A stretch of DNA of 64,000 nucleotides from Planotetraspora sp. A-T 1434 (GCF_025420585.1 NZ_JAOEGB010000014.1:1-64000); one strand, 5' to 3'; counted from the first letter of the stretch, positions 55,023-63,829 are shown. Program-made: numbers and translations. The notes: a model not told the origin generated them from the letters alone.

Positions 55023-56825
55023 TCACGCTCCGGGGGCGTCGGCGATGTCGTTCGCGGCCACATAGCCGAAGGTCATGGCCGGGCCGATGGTGGAGCCGGC
55101 GCCGGCGTAACTGTGGCCCATGACCGCGCCGCTGGCGTTTCCCGCCGCGTACAGCCCCGGTATGACCGAGCCGTCCGTTCGCAGCACGCGCGCCCGGGCG
55201 TCCGTGCGCATCCCGCCCTTCGTGCCGAGGTCGCCGGGAACGATCTTGAACGCGTAGAAGGGCGGCAGCCACAACGGGGCGAGGCAGGAGTTCGGGATGA
55301 CGACCGGGTCGGTGTAGTAGTGGTCGTACGCGCTGTCGCCGCGGTGGAAGTCGAGATCCTTGCCGGTCAGCGCGAAGCCGTTGAAGCGTTTCACGGTGCC
55401 GCGCAGGGCCGCCGGCGGAACGCCGATCTTCGCCGCCAGCCCCTCGATCGTCCAGTCCTTGTAGACGGCTCCGCTCTGGTACCACGCGTCGGGCAGCGGC
55501 AGCGTGGGAGCCACATCCCTGAAGAGATAGCGATTGCGGTAGTTCTGGTCGACGACCAGCCAGGCCGGGATGTCCGGCGCGGTCGTGTCGCGGTCGTACA
55601 TGACGTGCACCACGTCGCTGTACGGCGCGGCCTCGTTGACGAACCGGACGCCGTCGCCGTTGACCATGATGCCGCCGGGCAGGGTGCGTTCGGCCAGGCA
55701 GAAGTACGGCTCGTCCGGCAGCGGGATCGCCGGGCCCCACCACGCGTCGTCCATGAGGTCCAGCGCCGCCCCGGCCCGCTGGCCCGCCTGGATGCCGTCG
55801 CCGGTGTTCTCCTTGGCTCCGACCGTCCAATCGGTGCCGATGGGCTGCCGCTGGAATTCCGTACGCATGCCGAGGTTGTGCTCGAAGCCGCCAGAGCCGG
55901 TGATCACTCCGCGGGTGGCGTTGACCAGCGTCTGCGTGCCGTTCCGTGCGACGACGACCCCGGTGACGCGGCCGCTGCCGTCGAATCGCAGGTCGACGAA
56001 GGGCGTGTTCAGCCATACCGGGACGTTGGCGGACATCAGCCCGGCGCGCAGCCCGCCGGCGAGGGCCTGGCCCATCGTGAGGGGCTTCTCCCCGTGCAGC
56101 ACCGCCGCCGTGTATCTGCTGACCCCTTCCAGGGAGACCGCCAGGCCCTTGGCGTTGACCGCGGCGAGGGTGAGCCACTTGTAGTCCGCGCTGAAGACTA
56201 CCGTGCCGGCCGGAGTGGGGATGTACGACGGGTTCAGATGAGCCAGCTCGGCGCCGAGGATGGTGCCGTCGAGCTGGTCCGGCTCGATGGACCGCCCCTT
56301 CGGCATGCCGCCGGGCAGGTCGGGATAGTAGTCGGAGTAGCCCTCCATCCACCGGAACCGTAGCGGGCTGTTCCTCATGACGAAGGAGATCATGGCGGGG
56401 CCGTTGGCGAGGAAGGCCGCCTGCCGGTCGGCGGGCACCGTGTTTCCCACGACGCTCGCGAGATAGGTGGCCGCCTTGGCAGGGGTGTCGGGGACGCCGG
56501 CGGCGAGGATGACCTCGTTGCACGGGATCCAGATCCCGGCTCCCGACCGGGCCGCCGAACCGCCGAAGGTGGGCGCCTTCTCGACCACCACGGTCCGCAG
56601 CCCTCGCCTGGCGGCCGTGAGCGCGGCCGTCATCCCCGCCGCCCCGGAACCGATCACCACGACGTCGTACTCGACCACGGCGGCGTACGCGGCGCGGTCA
56701 AGCAGGCCGGAGCCGAGCATGACACCGGCTCCGGCGGCTACGGCGCCTCGCAGGACCTGCCTCCGGCTGTGGCCGCGCGGCTGAGGCCGATCCGCGGCGG
56801 CGGACGCGTTCTGATGTGCGGGCAC
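55023..56825 (-). CDS. Tat-exported FAD-dependent dehydrogenase, KstD/fumarate-reductase-like
   Basis: Flavoprotein of about 600 residues. The N-terminus has a Tat signal (SRRQVLRGAVAAGAGVML). The FAD site VVIGSGAAGMTAALTAARRG and PTFGGSAARSGAGIWIP, and the C-terminal GHSYAGAGSTIGPAMTFGYVAA, are typical of 3-ketosteroid-delta-1-dehydrogenases and related enzymes. It may oxidise a steroid-like or quinone-linked substrate. Tat export of a KstD homologue is unusual because most are cytoplasmic. I chose the GTG at 56825, with AAGGGA seven bases upstream; a longer frame reaches an ATG at 56918. A gap of 111 bases separates it from the upstream serine hydrolase on the same strand. Confidence 0.82.
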   Translation of the reverse strand: MPAHQNASAAADRPQPRGHSRRQVLRGAVAAGAGVMLGSGLLDRAAYAAVVEYDVVVIGSGAAGMTAALTAARRGLRTVVVEKAPTFGGSAARSGAGIWIPCNEVILAAGVPDTPAKAATYLASVVGNTVPADRQAAFLANGPAMISFVMRNSPLRFRWMEGYSDYYPDLPGGMPKGRSIEPDQLDGTILGAELAHLNPSYIPTPAGTVVFSADYKWLTLAAVNAKGLAVSLEGVSRYTAAVLHGEKPLTMGQALAGGLRAGLMSANVPVWLNTPFVDLRFDGSGRVTGVVVARNGTQTLVNATRGVITGSGGFEHNLGMRTEFQRQPIGTDWTVGAKENTGDGIQAGQRAGAALDLMDDAWWGPAIPLPDEPYFCLAERTLPGGIMVNGDGVRFVNEAAPYSDVVHVMYDRDTTAPDIPAWLVVDQNYRNRYLFRDVAPTLPLPDAWYQSGAVYKDWTIEGLAAKIGVPPAALRGTVKRFNGFALTGKDLDFHRGDSAYDHYYTDPVVIPNSCLAPLWLPPFYAFKIVPGDLGTKGGMRTDARARVLRTDGSVIPGLYAAGNASGAVMGHSYAGAGSTIGPAMTFGYVAANDIADAPGA

Positions 56826-56936
56826 GGCGGGTTCCCTTCGACGAGAGGCCTGCGACGGCACCTCGCGCCTGGCACCCGCGCAAAGCATGCGCTTGGTTGG
56901 TGAAACTGTCAACGGCATCCGCGCCGCGGGCGGCCG

Positions 56937-58199
56937 TCAGAAGTACTTCGAGGTGAGGTCGGTGGTCGGCCAGGTGGTGACCTTTCCGATGGCCTCGTTC
57001 ATGCGGGGGCTCAGCACGTCGTAGTCGGGAGTGCCGCTCTCCTCGCGCCGGTTGAAGAGCGCGGCGTAGGTGACGCCGTTCTGGATCCTCGCCAGGTAGG
57101 TGTAGGTCCCCGGCATCCCGCCGGCGTGCCAGGTGTTGAGGTGGCCGGGGACCTGGCGCACGTACCAGCCGCAGCCGTACCACGAGCCGTCGTCGCTGAT
57201 GCCGATCTCCGGCTTGGCGAACATCGTCGCGATCGAGGCGGCGTTGAGCACCTTGCCCGCCGCGTCGAAGACGGTGGAGAACTTCACCAGGTCGACGGCG
57301 GACGCCAGCCAGCCGCCGTTGGCGTCCTGGTTGGGCATGTTGAACCCGCCGTACTGGTACGGCACCACCGTGCCGGACCCATCCATCACGGTCTTGTTCG
57401 TGTACTGCGAGTAGTAGGTCACCTCGCCCGCCGCGGCCTCGGTCCTCAGGCTGAGGCCAAGGCGCATACGGCTGATGCCGATAGGCGTCAGGAGCTTCTG
57501 CTTCACGTACGCCTCGTAGCTCATGCCCGACACCTTTTCGATGATCCGGCCGAGCAGCGTGTAGCCGTAGTTGCTGTAGACCATCTTCGAGCCGGGCTGG
57601 AAGTCGAGTGGCCGCCCCGTGGCGTACTTGATGATGTCGGCGTGGCTGATCGGGAGCGGCACGCCCAGCGAGGCCGAGATCGTGTGGTCCAGCCAGAGCT
57701 GGTCCTTGCTCACGTCCCTGTCCCAGCCCCCGAGGTGCTGCATCAGGCGGAGCACGGTCACGTTCTTCAAGCGGGAATCGGCGGTGGCGGACAGGCCCAG
57801 CAGTGTGGTGACCGGAGCCGAGAGGCTCAGCTTGCCGTCCTGGACCAGTCGCATGACCGCGGTCGCGGTGATGTGCTTGCTCAGGCTCGCGATCCGGAAA
57901 AGGCTGGTCGGCTGGACGCGCGCGAGGAACGCGGTTCCGCCCGTCGTCGTGGGCCGCGTGTAGTAGCCGTAGCCTCGCGCCAGCACGATCTTGCCGTTCT
58001 TGACGACCGCGAGCTGCGCGCAGCTGATGTCGCGTTCGGCGACATACGTCTTCATCACCTGGTCGAGCCCGGCGAGGGCCGCCGGGGCGACGCCGCTGAC
58101 CAGCACGTCGGCCGCTCGGGCGGGAGCAGCGCCCAGCGCGAGGGCGGGGACCGCTCCCACGCCCGCCTTCAGCAGGCTCCTACGGCTCAGCGTTGTCAC
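56937..58199 (-). CDS. Tat-exported serine hydrolase, beta-lactamase class C fold
   Basis: Protein of 420 residues. A Tat-like signal begins LSRRSLLKAGVGAVPALAL. The serine beta-lactamase/DD-peptidase fold has Ser105-x-x-Lys108 (ASLSKHITA), the YSNYGY Tyr motif, and HAGGMPG as the third box (HxG in place of KTG). These match class C-like esterases and D-aminopeptidases rather than classical beta-lactamases. The substrate may be an ester, a D-amino acid peptide or a wall fragment. I chose the GTG at 58199 because GGGAG lies six bases upstream; an ATG is six codons further up. It lies upstream of the FAD enzyme on the same strand. Confidence 0.85.
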   Translation of the reverse strand: MTTLSRRSLLKAGVGAVPALALGAAPARAADVLVSGVAPAALAGLDQVMKTYVAERDISCAQLAVVKNGKIVLARGYGYYTRPTTTGGTAFLARVQPTSLFRIASLSKHITATAVMRLVQDGKLSLSAPVTTLLGLSATADSRLKNVTVLRLMQHLGGWDRDVSKDQLWLDHTISASLGVPLPISHADIIKYATGRPLDFQPGSKMVYSNYGYTLLGRIIEKVSGMSYEAYVKQKLLTPIGISRMRLGLSLRTEAAAGEVTYYSQYTNKTVMDGSGTVVPYQYGGFNMPNQDANGGWLASAVDLVKFSTVFDAAGKVLNAASIATMFAKPEIGISDDGSWYGCGWYVRQVPGHLNTWHAGGMPGTYTYLARIQNGVTYAALFNRREESGTPDYDVLSPRMNEAIGKVTTWPTTDLTSKYF

Positions 58200-58468
58200 T
58201 CTTGACTCCCAAGTCATGATCTGTCAGAAAGATCAGTATCTTAGGGGATCTTCGACGTCGAGGCGGTCAGCCGCCGGAACATGTCCGGACCCCGTACGGA
58301 TCACAGCGAGGCGGGAGTGATCTAGGGCATCCGGGCCTTCATCGGATGACGACCCGGATGGGGACGGGGGCCCTGGGAAAGGCGGTTCCCCAGGCCACGC
58401 TCACTGGTAGGAGTGCCCGCCGGCGTGTGCGGCACATTTTCCCGCGAGGAAAACTACGAGTTCCGAAA

Positions 58469-58849
58469 TCACCTTGTCGATACGCCGGCGGACCTCAGGT
58501 GCTGTGGGGCGGCGATGATGGCGTCCAACATGGCACGGGCGGCCATGAATTCATCGATCGCGTCGTTGATCCTGTCACGTTCCCTGGACAGGCCGGCGTA
58601 CAACTCCGGACATACCGGAGCCCGGCTTTGGCCGTCATCGGCGATGCAGGGCAGGATCTCCGCGATCGTGGCGGTGTTGAGGCCGGCCGCGAGCAACATG
58701 CGGATGCGCCGGACCGTGCGCAGGTCCGCCGGGTCGTACTCGCGGTAGCCGCTCGGCCGCCGTGAGGGCCGCAACAGCCCCTGTTCCTCGTAGTAGCGAA
58801 GCGCCCGCTGGCTGATCCCGGTCCGCTGGGACAGCTCCCCGATGCGCAT
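58469..58849 (-). CDS. MerR-family regulator
   Basis: Protein of 126 residues. The N-terminal helix-turn-helix and wing (MRIGELSQRTGISQRALRYYEEQGLL and SGYREYDPADL, split here) are the MerR signature, followed by the dimerisation coiled coil. There are two Cys (PCIADDG and VCPELY) in the effector part, far apart, so metal binding is not obvious. It is divergent from the imine reductase gene and the intervening DNA has a 20-bp-spaced promoter with an internal palindrome, the classic MerR activator site. It should activate the reductase on binding a small molecule. Confidence 0.88.
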   Translation of the reverse strand: MRIGELSQRTGISQRALRYYEEQGLLRPSRRPSGYREYDPADLRTVRRIRMLLAAGLNTATIAEILPCIADDGQSRAPVCPELYAGLSRERDRINDAIDEFMAARAMLDAIIAAPQHLRSAGVSTR

Positions 58850-58869
58850 GTGACCTCCGGCAAAGCCTG

Positions 58870-58901
58870 TTGACTCTCACGCCGACGTGAAGCTTTAGCG
58901 T
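58870..58901 (+). promoter_or_regulatory. MerR-type promoter with palindrome in a long spacer
   Basis: TTGACT (58870-58875) and TAGCGT (58896-58901) are separated by 20 bp, longer than the 17 of normal promoters, and TCACG-CCGA-CGTGA (58877-58890) lies in the spacer. This is the layout at which MerR proteins untwist DNA to activate. The predicted start of transcription coincides with the ATG at 58909, so the mRNA may be leaderless. Confidence 0.65.
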
Positions 58902-58908
58902 AACCGCC

Positions 58909-59787
58909 ATGACAACGCGAAGATCAGCCGTGACCGTTCTGGGACTCGGCCCGATGGGCCAGGCGCTGGCCCGCGCCTTCATCGCCAACGGCCACCCGAC
59001 GACCGTATGGAACCGGACGCCGGCCAAGGCCGAGGAGCTTGCCGCGCATGGAGCCCTGCCCGCGGCCACGATCGCGGACGCGATCACCACCGGCCCGCTG
59101 GTGGTCGTCTGTGTGCTCGACTACGACGCCGTCGATTCGATTCTCTTCGGCCAAGCCGTACGCGGGCGGACTCTCGTCAATCTCACCGCGGGCTCGCCGT
59201 ACAGGGCCCGTGAAACGGCCGCGTGGGCCGCCGAGCACGGCGCCGGTTATCTCGACGGGTCGATCATGACCCCCGCATCGACCATCGGGCGGCCGGCGGC
59301 TCATGTTCTGTACAGCGGATCAGAGGCCGTTTATGAGGCTCACCGCCCGACCTTGGCGAGCCTCGGCGGCACCGCCACATATATGGGCGCCGACCCGGGG
59401 CGGGCGGCCGCCTACGAGGTGGCCCTGCTCGACATCTTCTGGACGTCCATGAGCGCCATCGTCCACGCCTTCGCCCTGGCGGGCGCGGAGAACGTCACGG
59501 CCAAGGAGATCGCGCCGTATGCCCAAGCCGGCGTCGGCCTGCTGCCCGGCATCATCGCCGAGTTCGCGGAGCGGATCGACGAGGGCAGGCACCCCGGCGA
59601 CCGATCCAGCATCGCCTCGGCCGCGGCGGGAATGGAACACATCATCCACGCCGCTCAGGCCCGCGGCCTGGACGTCGGCGTCCTGAGCGCCGCCAGAGCC
59701 GTCACACAACGGGCGATCGACGCAGGGTACGGCTCCGACGGCTTCTCCCGGCTGACCCAGGTCCTCCGTACGGCGACGGGGGACTGA
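58909..59787 (+). CDS. NAD(P)-dependent imine reductase-like oxidoreductase
   Basis: Protein of 292 residues of the 6-phosphogluconate-dehydrogenase/3-hydroxyisobutyrate-dehydrogenase superfamily, imine-reductase branch. The Rossmann motif VTVLGLGPMGQALARAFI is followed by VWNRTP for NADPH choice, VCVLDYDAV, and LDGSIMTPASTIG, the imine-reductase form of the substrate loop. The helical C-terminal domain (GAENVTAKEIAPYAQAGVGLLPG) forms the dimer. It should reduce a cyclic imine or similar compound. A MerR gene diverges from it and the promoter carries the MerR-type site. No ribosome site is present before the ATG. Confidence 0.85.
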   Translation: MTTRRSAVTVLGLGPMGQALARAFIANGHPTTVWNRTPAKAEELAAHGALPAATIADAITTGPLVVVCVLDYDAVDSILFGQAVRGRTLVNLTAGSPYRARETAAWAAEHGAGYLDGSIMTPASTIGRPAAHVLYSGSEAVYEAHRPTLASLGGTATYMGADPGRAAAYEVALLDIFWTSMSAIVHAFALAGAENVTAKEIAPYAQAGVGLLPGIIAEFAERIDEGRHPGDRSSIASAAAGMEHIIHAAQARGLDVGVLSAARAVTQRAIDAGYGSDGFSRLTQVLRTATGD

Positions 59788-59859
59788 CGCTCTGCCTGGC
59801 GTTGTGGTCGCGGACCCGCGTTAATTCTCATTGGGAACCGGTCACCCGATCTGCTCCCG

Positions 59860-61086
59860 TCACGCGAGGGGGAGGCGGAGAACGAAGCGGGCGCCGATCG
59901 GGTGGTCGGCGGCGTACAGGTCACCGCCGTAGGCGTGGGCGATCTCGCGTGCGATGGGCAGACCGAGTCCGGAGCCGCCGGGATCCAGGCTGCGGGCGGC
60001 GTCCAGGCGGCACAGGCGTTCGAAGACTCTTTCGCGATCGGCCGGGGCGATGCCCGGTCCGTCGTCGATGACTTCCAGGACCGCATCGGGCGGGTCGGCG
60101 GTGAGGTTGATCTCGATCTTGGTAGTGGTGTGCCGTTCGGCATTGGACAGCAGGTTGCCCAGAAGCCGGGCCAGCCGGATCCGGGAGGCACGCACCATCA
60201 CCCGCTCATCGAGCCGGGTGTGTACGGCGGCGGCCGAGGTCCGGCGTTCCAATTCGTCCATGACGAGGTGGGTCACATCGACCGGTTCGGCGGCGCTGCG
60301 CGCCCCGTTGTCCAGCCGGGCGAGTTCGAGCAGATCCGCCACGATGTCGTTGAGCCGCTCAGCGTTTCTCAGCAACTTGCGAAGGATCTGCTCCAGATCG
60401 ATGTCGGGTTCCGAGAGTGCCGCCTCCAGCTCCGTCAGCAGCCCGGTGATCGGGTTGCGCAGGTCGTGGGAGACATCGAAGACCAACCGCCGCTGCCGTT
60501 CGATGGCCTCCCGCAGCGCCGCTGTGGTCTGGCGTTGTTGTCTGTGTGTCCGCTGGAGCCGTTCGTTGAGGTCGAGGAGCTCGCGGGCGCGGACGTAGAC
60601 ATCGGCCTCGACCACCTGCAGTTCAGCCCGCGCGCCGGTGACATCGCGTTCGCGGGGCCGCCTCAGCCGCTGGAGGAAGCCGGTGATCTCTTCTACACGG
60701 TGAAGGATCAGTCTCACCTCACCGTCCTCGCCGAGGACGGGCGCGTTGACCACAGTCCAGTACCGCTTCTCGAACCCCCCTGGTTCACCGTTCGCCTCGA
60801 CGTCGTACCTGACCAGCGAAACGATGTCCTGCTCGCCGGTGGCCGTCACCCGTTGCAGCGAAGCACGCAGGGCCTCCGCCCCCTGCCCGTCGGGATCGTT
60901 GTGAGCCTCCGGATTGATGGGGAAGGCCGTGAAGACGTCCCGGCCCAGCAGGTCCGCCTCGATCCGATCCGTCACCTCCAGAAAGGAGTCATTGACCGCC
61001 ACGATGACGAGGTCCCGCGTCAGCACCATCAACGGGGCATGTGTGGCCTTGAACACCGCCTTGTAGTCGATCTCCGAGTCCTTCAC
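59860..61086 (-). CDS. PAS-domain histidine kinase, orphan
   Basis: Cytoplasmic kinase of 408 residues. A PAS domain (about 8-135: APLMVLTRDLVIVAVNDSFLEVT, FPINPEAHND) is followed by a coiled coil, HisKA with phospho-acceptor His207 (FDVSHDLRNPITGL), and an HATPase with LLGNLLSNAERHT, EVIDDGPGIAP and GSGLGLPIAREI. No transmembrane segment is present, so it senses a cytoplasmic signal such as a bound cofactor. No response regulator gene is adjacent, making it an orphan whose partner must be elsewhere. ATG start. It ends 73 bases from the convergent imine reductase gene. Confidence 0.88.
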   Translation of the reverse strand: MKDSEIDYKAVFKATHAPLMVLTRDLVIVAVNDSFLEVTDRIEADLLGRDVFTAFPINPEAHNDPDGQGAEALRASLQRVTATGEQDIVSLVRYDVEANGEPGGFEKRYWTVVNAPVLGEDGEVRLILHRVEEITGFLQRLRRPRERDVTGARAELQVVEADVYVRARELLDLNERLQRTHRQQRQTTAALREAIERQRRLVFDVSHDLRNPITGLLTELEAALSEPDIDLEQILRKLLRNAERLNDIVADLLELARLDNGARSAAEPVDVTHLVMDELERRTSAAAVHTRLDERVMVRASRIRLARLLGNLLSNAERHTTTKIEINLTADPPDAVLEVIDDGPGIAPADRERVFERLCRLDAARSLDPGGSGLGLPIAREIAHAYGGDLYAADHPIGARFVLRLPLA

Positions 61087-61177
61087 CGGCGATCACCGCT
61101 CCACACGCACATATGCCCAGGTTAGGTGAGGTGTCCAAAGTCCCGGGCCACCGTGCGCGTCGTTCAGCCCCGCCCCG

Positions 61178-61194
61178 GAGCCCCTGCGGGGCTC
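61178..61194 (-). terminator. Hairpin downstream of the isochorismatase gene
   Basis: GAGCCCC and GGGGCTC pair as a 7-bp stem with a 3-nt loop (TGC), about 100 bases beyond the isochorismatase stop and just before the PAS kinase start on the same strand. Confidence 0.45.
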
Positions 61195-61293
61195 AGCTTG
61201 TCACGTGCTTCGGACGCGGTGCCCTCCCCGAGACGTTCCGGTCCGGGTCGCGGATTATGAACGGCGCTGAACAGCGCGGACTTCTCGGTCGCT

Positions 61294-61854
61294 TCAGGAC
61301 GTGCCGCCGAAGTCGACGTCCTTGGTTTCGACGGTCCCGGCCGTCCGCCCCGGCGCCGTCTGGTGGGTCCAGTACAGGTTCGTGTGCGCGATGACCTGGT
61401 CCGGCGGCGGCGCCCCCCATGCCGTCTGGTCCTCCGTCGTGTGGGCGTCGCTGACAAGGGTCGCGTCGTATCCCCTCACGAACGCGCCGTGGAGCGTCGA
61501 GCGGATGCACGCATCGGTCTGTGCGCCGACGACGACGAGCCGCCCGACTCTCAGGCCCGACAGCACGGTCTCAAGGGTGGTGTCCTCGAAGGAGTCGCCG
61601 TAGATCTTCTCGACCAGTGGCTCGGCGTCGCCCGGAGTCAGCTCGGGGACGATCCGCCAGTCGTCGCTTCCCCTCGTGAGCTGCTCGTCGGAGTGCTGAA
61701 CCCATACAACGGGGACCCGCTCGCGCCGCGCCTTCTCGACCAGGCTGCCGACGTTCGCGACGACCGCGTCGCGTTCGTGAGCCCCCTCGACGACGCCGTT
61801 CTGCACATCGACGACGAGGAGTGCGGTGTTCGGCCGGTTCTCCAGTGTGCTCAT
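61294..61854 (-). CDS. Cysteine hydrolase, isochorismatase family
   Basis: Protein of 186 residues with the conserved Asp16 (LLVVDVQNG), Lys83 (VEKIYGDSF) and Cys116 (GAQTDACIRST), the catalytic triad of the isochorismatase/nicotinamidase-like superfamily. The cis-peptide VVVGAQTDACI and the following VRGYDATLVSDAHTT are typical. Substrates in this family are amides or enol ethers, and this one cannot be narrowed further. ATG start. No siderophore genes are nearby. It is upstream of the PAS kinase on the same strand with a hairpin between them. Confidence 0.88.
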   Translation of the reverse strand: MSTLENRPNTALLVVDVQNGVVEGAHERDAVVANVGSLVEKARRERVPVVWVQHSDEQLTRGSDDWRIVPELTPGDAEPLVEKIYGDSFEDTTLETVLSGLRVGRLVVVGAQTDACIRSTLHGAFVRGYDATLVSDAHTTEDQTAWGAPPPDQVIAHTNLYWTHQTAPGRTAGTVETKDVDFGGTS

Positions 61855-62040
61855 CGTCTCTCCTTGCTCAGCCTGGGCTCCTGTGTCCGCCCACGGTAGA
61901 CCTGCCCACCGACAACAAGCCGACGGCGACTTCTGGGTTCCGGCGGTGTCGTAGGGGTTGCCCCGGCAGATCTCTCAGCTGATCCTGCGTGGGACGTCCT
62001 GTGGCGTGGCCAGGATGCTCGGACTCAGAAAGGGTGTCTC

Positions 62041-63021
62041 ATGGCTCGGACCACTCCACTCGCCGCCTCCTCATCCGACATCTCCCCTGCTGATCTGCCC
62101 CGCCGCCGAGGACTGATCGTCATCCTCAGCGTGCTGGCGGGAGCGTTGGTCGCCGCACTGTGGTCCTTCACGCTCGTCGACAGCGTGATCGGCGACAACG
62201 TCGCCAACACGCTGCTCGGCTACGACGCCAAGGGAACGGCCATCGGCGGCCTGATCGCGGGGACGGCCTTCGCCTTCGTCTCCGGCCTGGCCGGCACGTT
62301 CACCGCCTGTAACATCGCCGTCTTCGGCGCGATCGCCCCCATGGCGAACGCCCGGGATGACCGGGATGGCCGGATGAGCACCGCCGCCCCAGGCGGCTCG
62401 CTCTCGCTCAGGTCGACGCTGGGGCCGATCGGCTGGCTCGCGCTCGGCATGGTCGCGATCTCGGGGGCCTACGGCGCCATCGGCGCGATCCTCGGCGAGC
62501 GCCTCCCCCAGCTGTCCACCGCGGTGGGTGGATCCGGGCTTCCCCCACGACTCATCCAGGCGTCGATCGTCTTCGGCGTGATCGGCCTGGCCTTCCTCTA
62601 CCTCGGCCTGGCGGCGCTGCGCGTGGTGCCCGATCCCTTCGCGGCTCTCTCGCTCCGTTTCCCGCACGCCCGTCTGGTGGTGATCGGCGCGCTGATCGGC
62701 GGGTTCCTTGTCGGACGACCGTTCCCGCTGTTCCACAAGTTGTTCGAGTACGCCGCCAGGACCCACAACCCGTTCTACGGCGCGGCGGTGTTCATCCTGC
62801 AGTCACTCGGCAACATCACGGTGATGGCCGTGCTCTACGTCGTTCTCGTGTATGCGACCAGGGGGCGATTCACCCGCTGGATGACCGCGAAGCCGGCACG
62901 CGTGGCGACGATCACCGCCGTGGCCTTCATCGTCGTCGGCGCGTTCACCTTCCTGTACTGGGACCTTCGCCTGCCCGCGCGGTTCGGCTACGGCTGGTTC
63001 CCGACGGCCCCGTGGCAGTGA
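62041..63021 (+). CDS. Polytopic membrane protein of unknown function
   Basis: Protein of 326 residues with about seven hydrophobic segments. A segment with AGTFTACNIAVFGAIAP contains a Cys in a TM helix and recalls CcdA/DsbD-like transporters, which move reducing power across the membrane, but the similarity is weak and one Cys of the pair is absent. Other features are VSGLAG, GFLVGRPFPLF and a basic cytoplasmic loop. ATG start at 62041 in AGGGTGTCTC context. The last codons and stop are included in an 18-bp repeat. Function is unassigned. Confidence 0.65.
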   Translation: MARTTPLAASSSDISPADLPRRRGLIVILSVLAGALVAALWSFTLVDSVIGDNVANTLLGYDAKGTAIGGLIAGTAFAFVSGLAGTFTACNIAVFGAIAPMANARDDRDGRMSTAAPGGSLSLRSTLGPIGWLALGMVAISGAYGAIGAILGERLPQLSTAVGGSGLPPRLIQASIVFGVIGLAFLYLGLAALRVVPDPFAALSLRFPHARLVVIGALIGGFLVGRPFPLFHKLFEYAARTHNPFYGAAVFILQSLGNITVMAVLYVVLVYATRGRFTRWMTAKPARVATITAVAFIVVGAFTFLYWDLRLPARFGYGWFPTAPWQ

Positions 63022-63058
63022 CCGGCCCCGTGGCAGTGACCGGCCCGTGGCAGTGACC
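63006..63058. repeat. Triplicated stop-codon context
   Basis: GGCCCCGTGGCAGTGACC occurs at 63006-63023 and 63024-63041, then a 17-nt version at 63042-63058. The first copy contains the TGA of the membrane-protein gene. The second repeats that TGA in frame. Confidence 0.85.
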
Positions 63059-63068
63059 GGCCACAAAC

Positions 63069-63102
63069 GCGCAGGCGCCCCCGCTCAGGGGAGCGCCTGC
63101 GC
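63069..63102 (+). terminator. Hairpin terminator of the membrane-protein gene
   Basis: GCGCAGGCGC and GCGCCTGCGC form a 10-bp perfect stem, extended inward by three C-G pairs after a mismatch, 48 bases after the stop. It isolates this gene from the next. Confidence 0.7.
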
Positions 63103-63255
63103 TGAGTCGTGTTGCTACCTATGACCGGCGGTACAACGCGCGTAATCATTGAAAAGTGCCTGTTATTCCCTCTTGAAATAGATGCTCACCATTGCTGGGA
63201 TATGCGCAATGATGCATATGTCTCGGGGGAGATGCTGATAAACGGTGGGAGTCAC

Positions 63256-63816
63256 TTGGGGGGTTTCGTCGGCGCGGCGCTTGGATTTCCGGCCGTGCTG
63301 TTCAGCTTCATGCTGGTTGTCGTCATCGGCTACTGGGTCCTCGTGTTGCTGGGGGGCCTCGGGGCGGACCTCCCTGACGATCTTCTTGCCGGCTTCGGTT
63401 TGCGTGGAGTGCCGGCCACTGTCGTGATCTCGGTCATGGTGGCGATCGCATGGTTCGTCAGCCTCGCCGGCGTGGCTCTGGTGGAGGGGACGGCCGCGCG
63501 GACCGCCGTCCTTCTGATCGCGTTGCTCGCCGGCTGGCTGTGCACCCGCCTGCTGGTGCTGCCGATACGCCTTCTGTTCCCGGCCGTGGCCGCGCCGTCC
63601 CGGAGCGACTTCGTCGGCCGGATGTGCGTCATCCGTACCGGACGGGTCGGATCCGACTTCGGCCAGGCCGAGGTCACGGCGGAGGACGGCTCCTCGGCCG
63701 TCGTCCAGGTGCGCCAGACCGGAGACGACGATCTCCGCGCTGGTAGCTCCGCACTCATCTTCGACTATGACCCGGAGGGCGAGTTCTTCTGGGTCATGCC
63801 CTACGACCTCCACTGA
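63256..63816 (+). CDS. YqiJ/NfeD-like membrane protein of a flotillin operon
   Basis: Membrane protein of about 186 residues. Two or three transmembrane helices (FPAVLFSFMLVVVIGYWVLV and VISVMVAIAWFVSLAG in part) are followed by a soluble OB-fold-like tail (FVGRMCVIRTGRVGSDFGQAEV, SALIFDYD) of the YqiJ/NfeD kind. Such proteins partner the flotillin YqiK in membrane organisation. I chose the TTG at 63256 because homology begins at GGFVGAALG and GGTGGGAG lies four bases upstream. The open frame extends to 63109 through AT-rich DNA. The flotillin gene begins 13 bases after the stop. Confidence 0.7.
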   Translation: MGGFVGAALGFPAVLFSFMLVVVIGYWVLVLLGGLGADLPDDLLAGFGLRGVPATVVISVMVAIAWFVSLAGVALVEGTAARTAVLLIALLAGWLCTRLLVLPIRLLFPAVAAPSRSDFVGRMCVIRTGRVGSDFGQAEVTAEDGSSAVVQVRQTGDDDLRAGSSALIFDYDPEGEFFWVMPYDLH

Positions 63817-63829
63817 CAGGGGACCTTCG

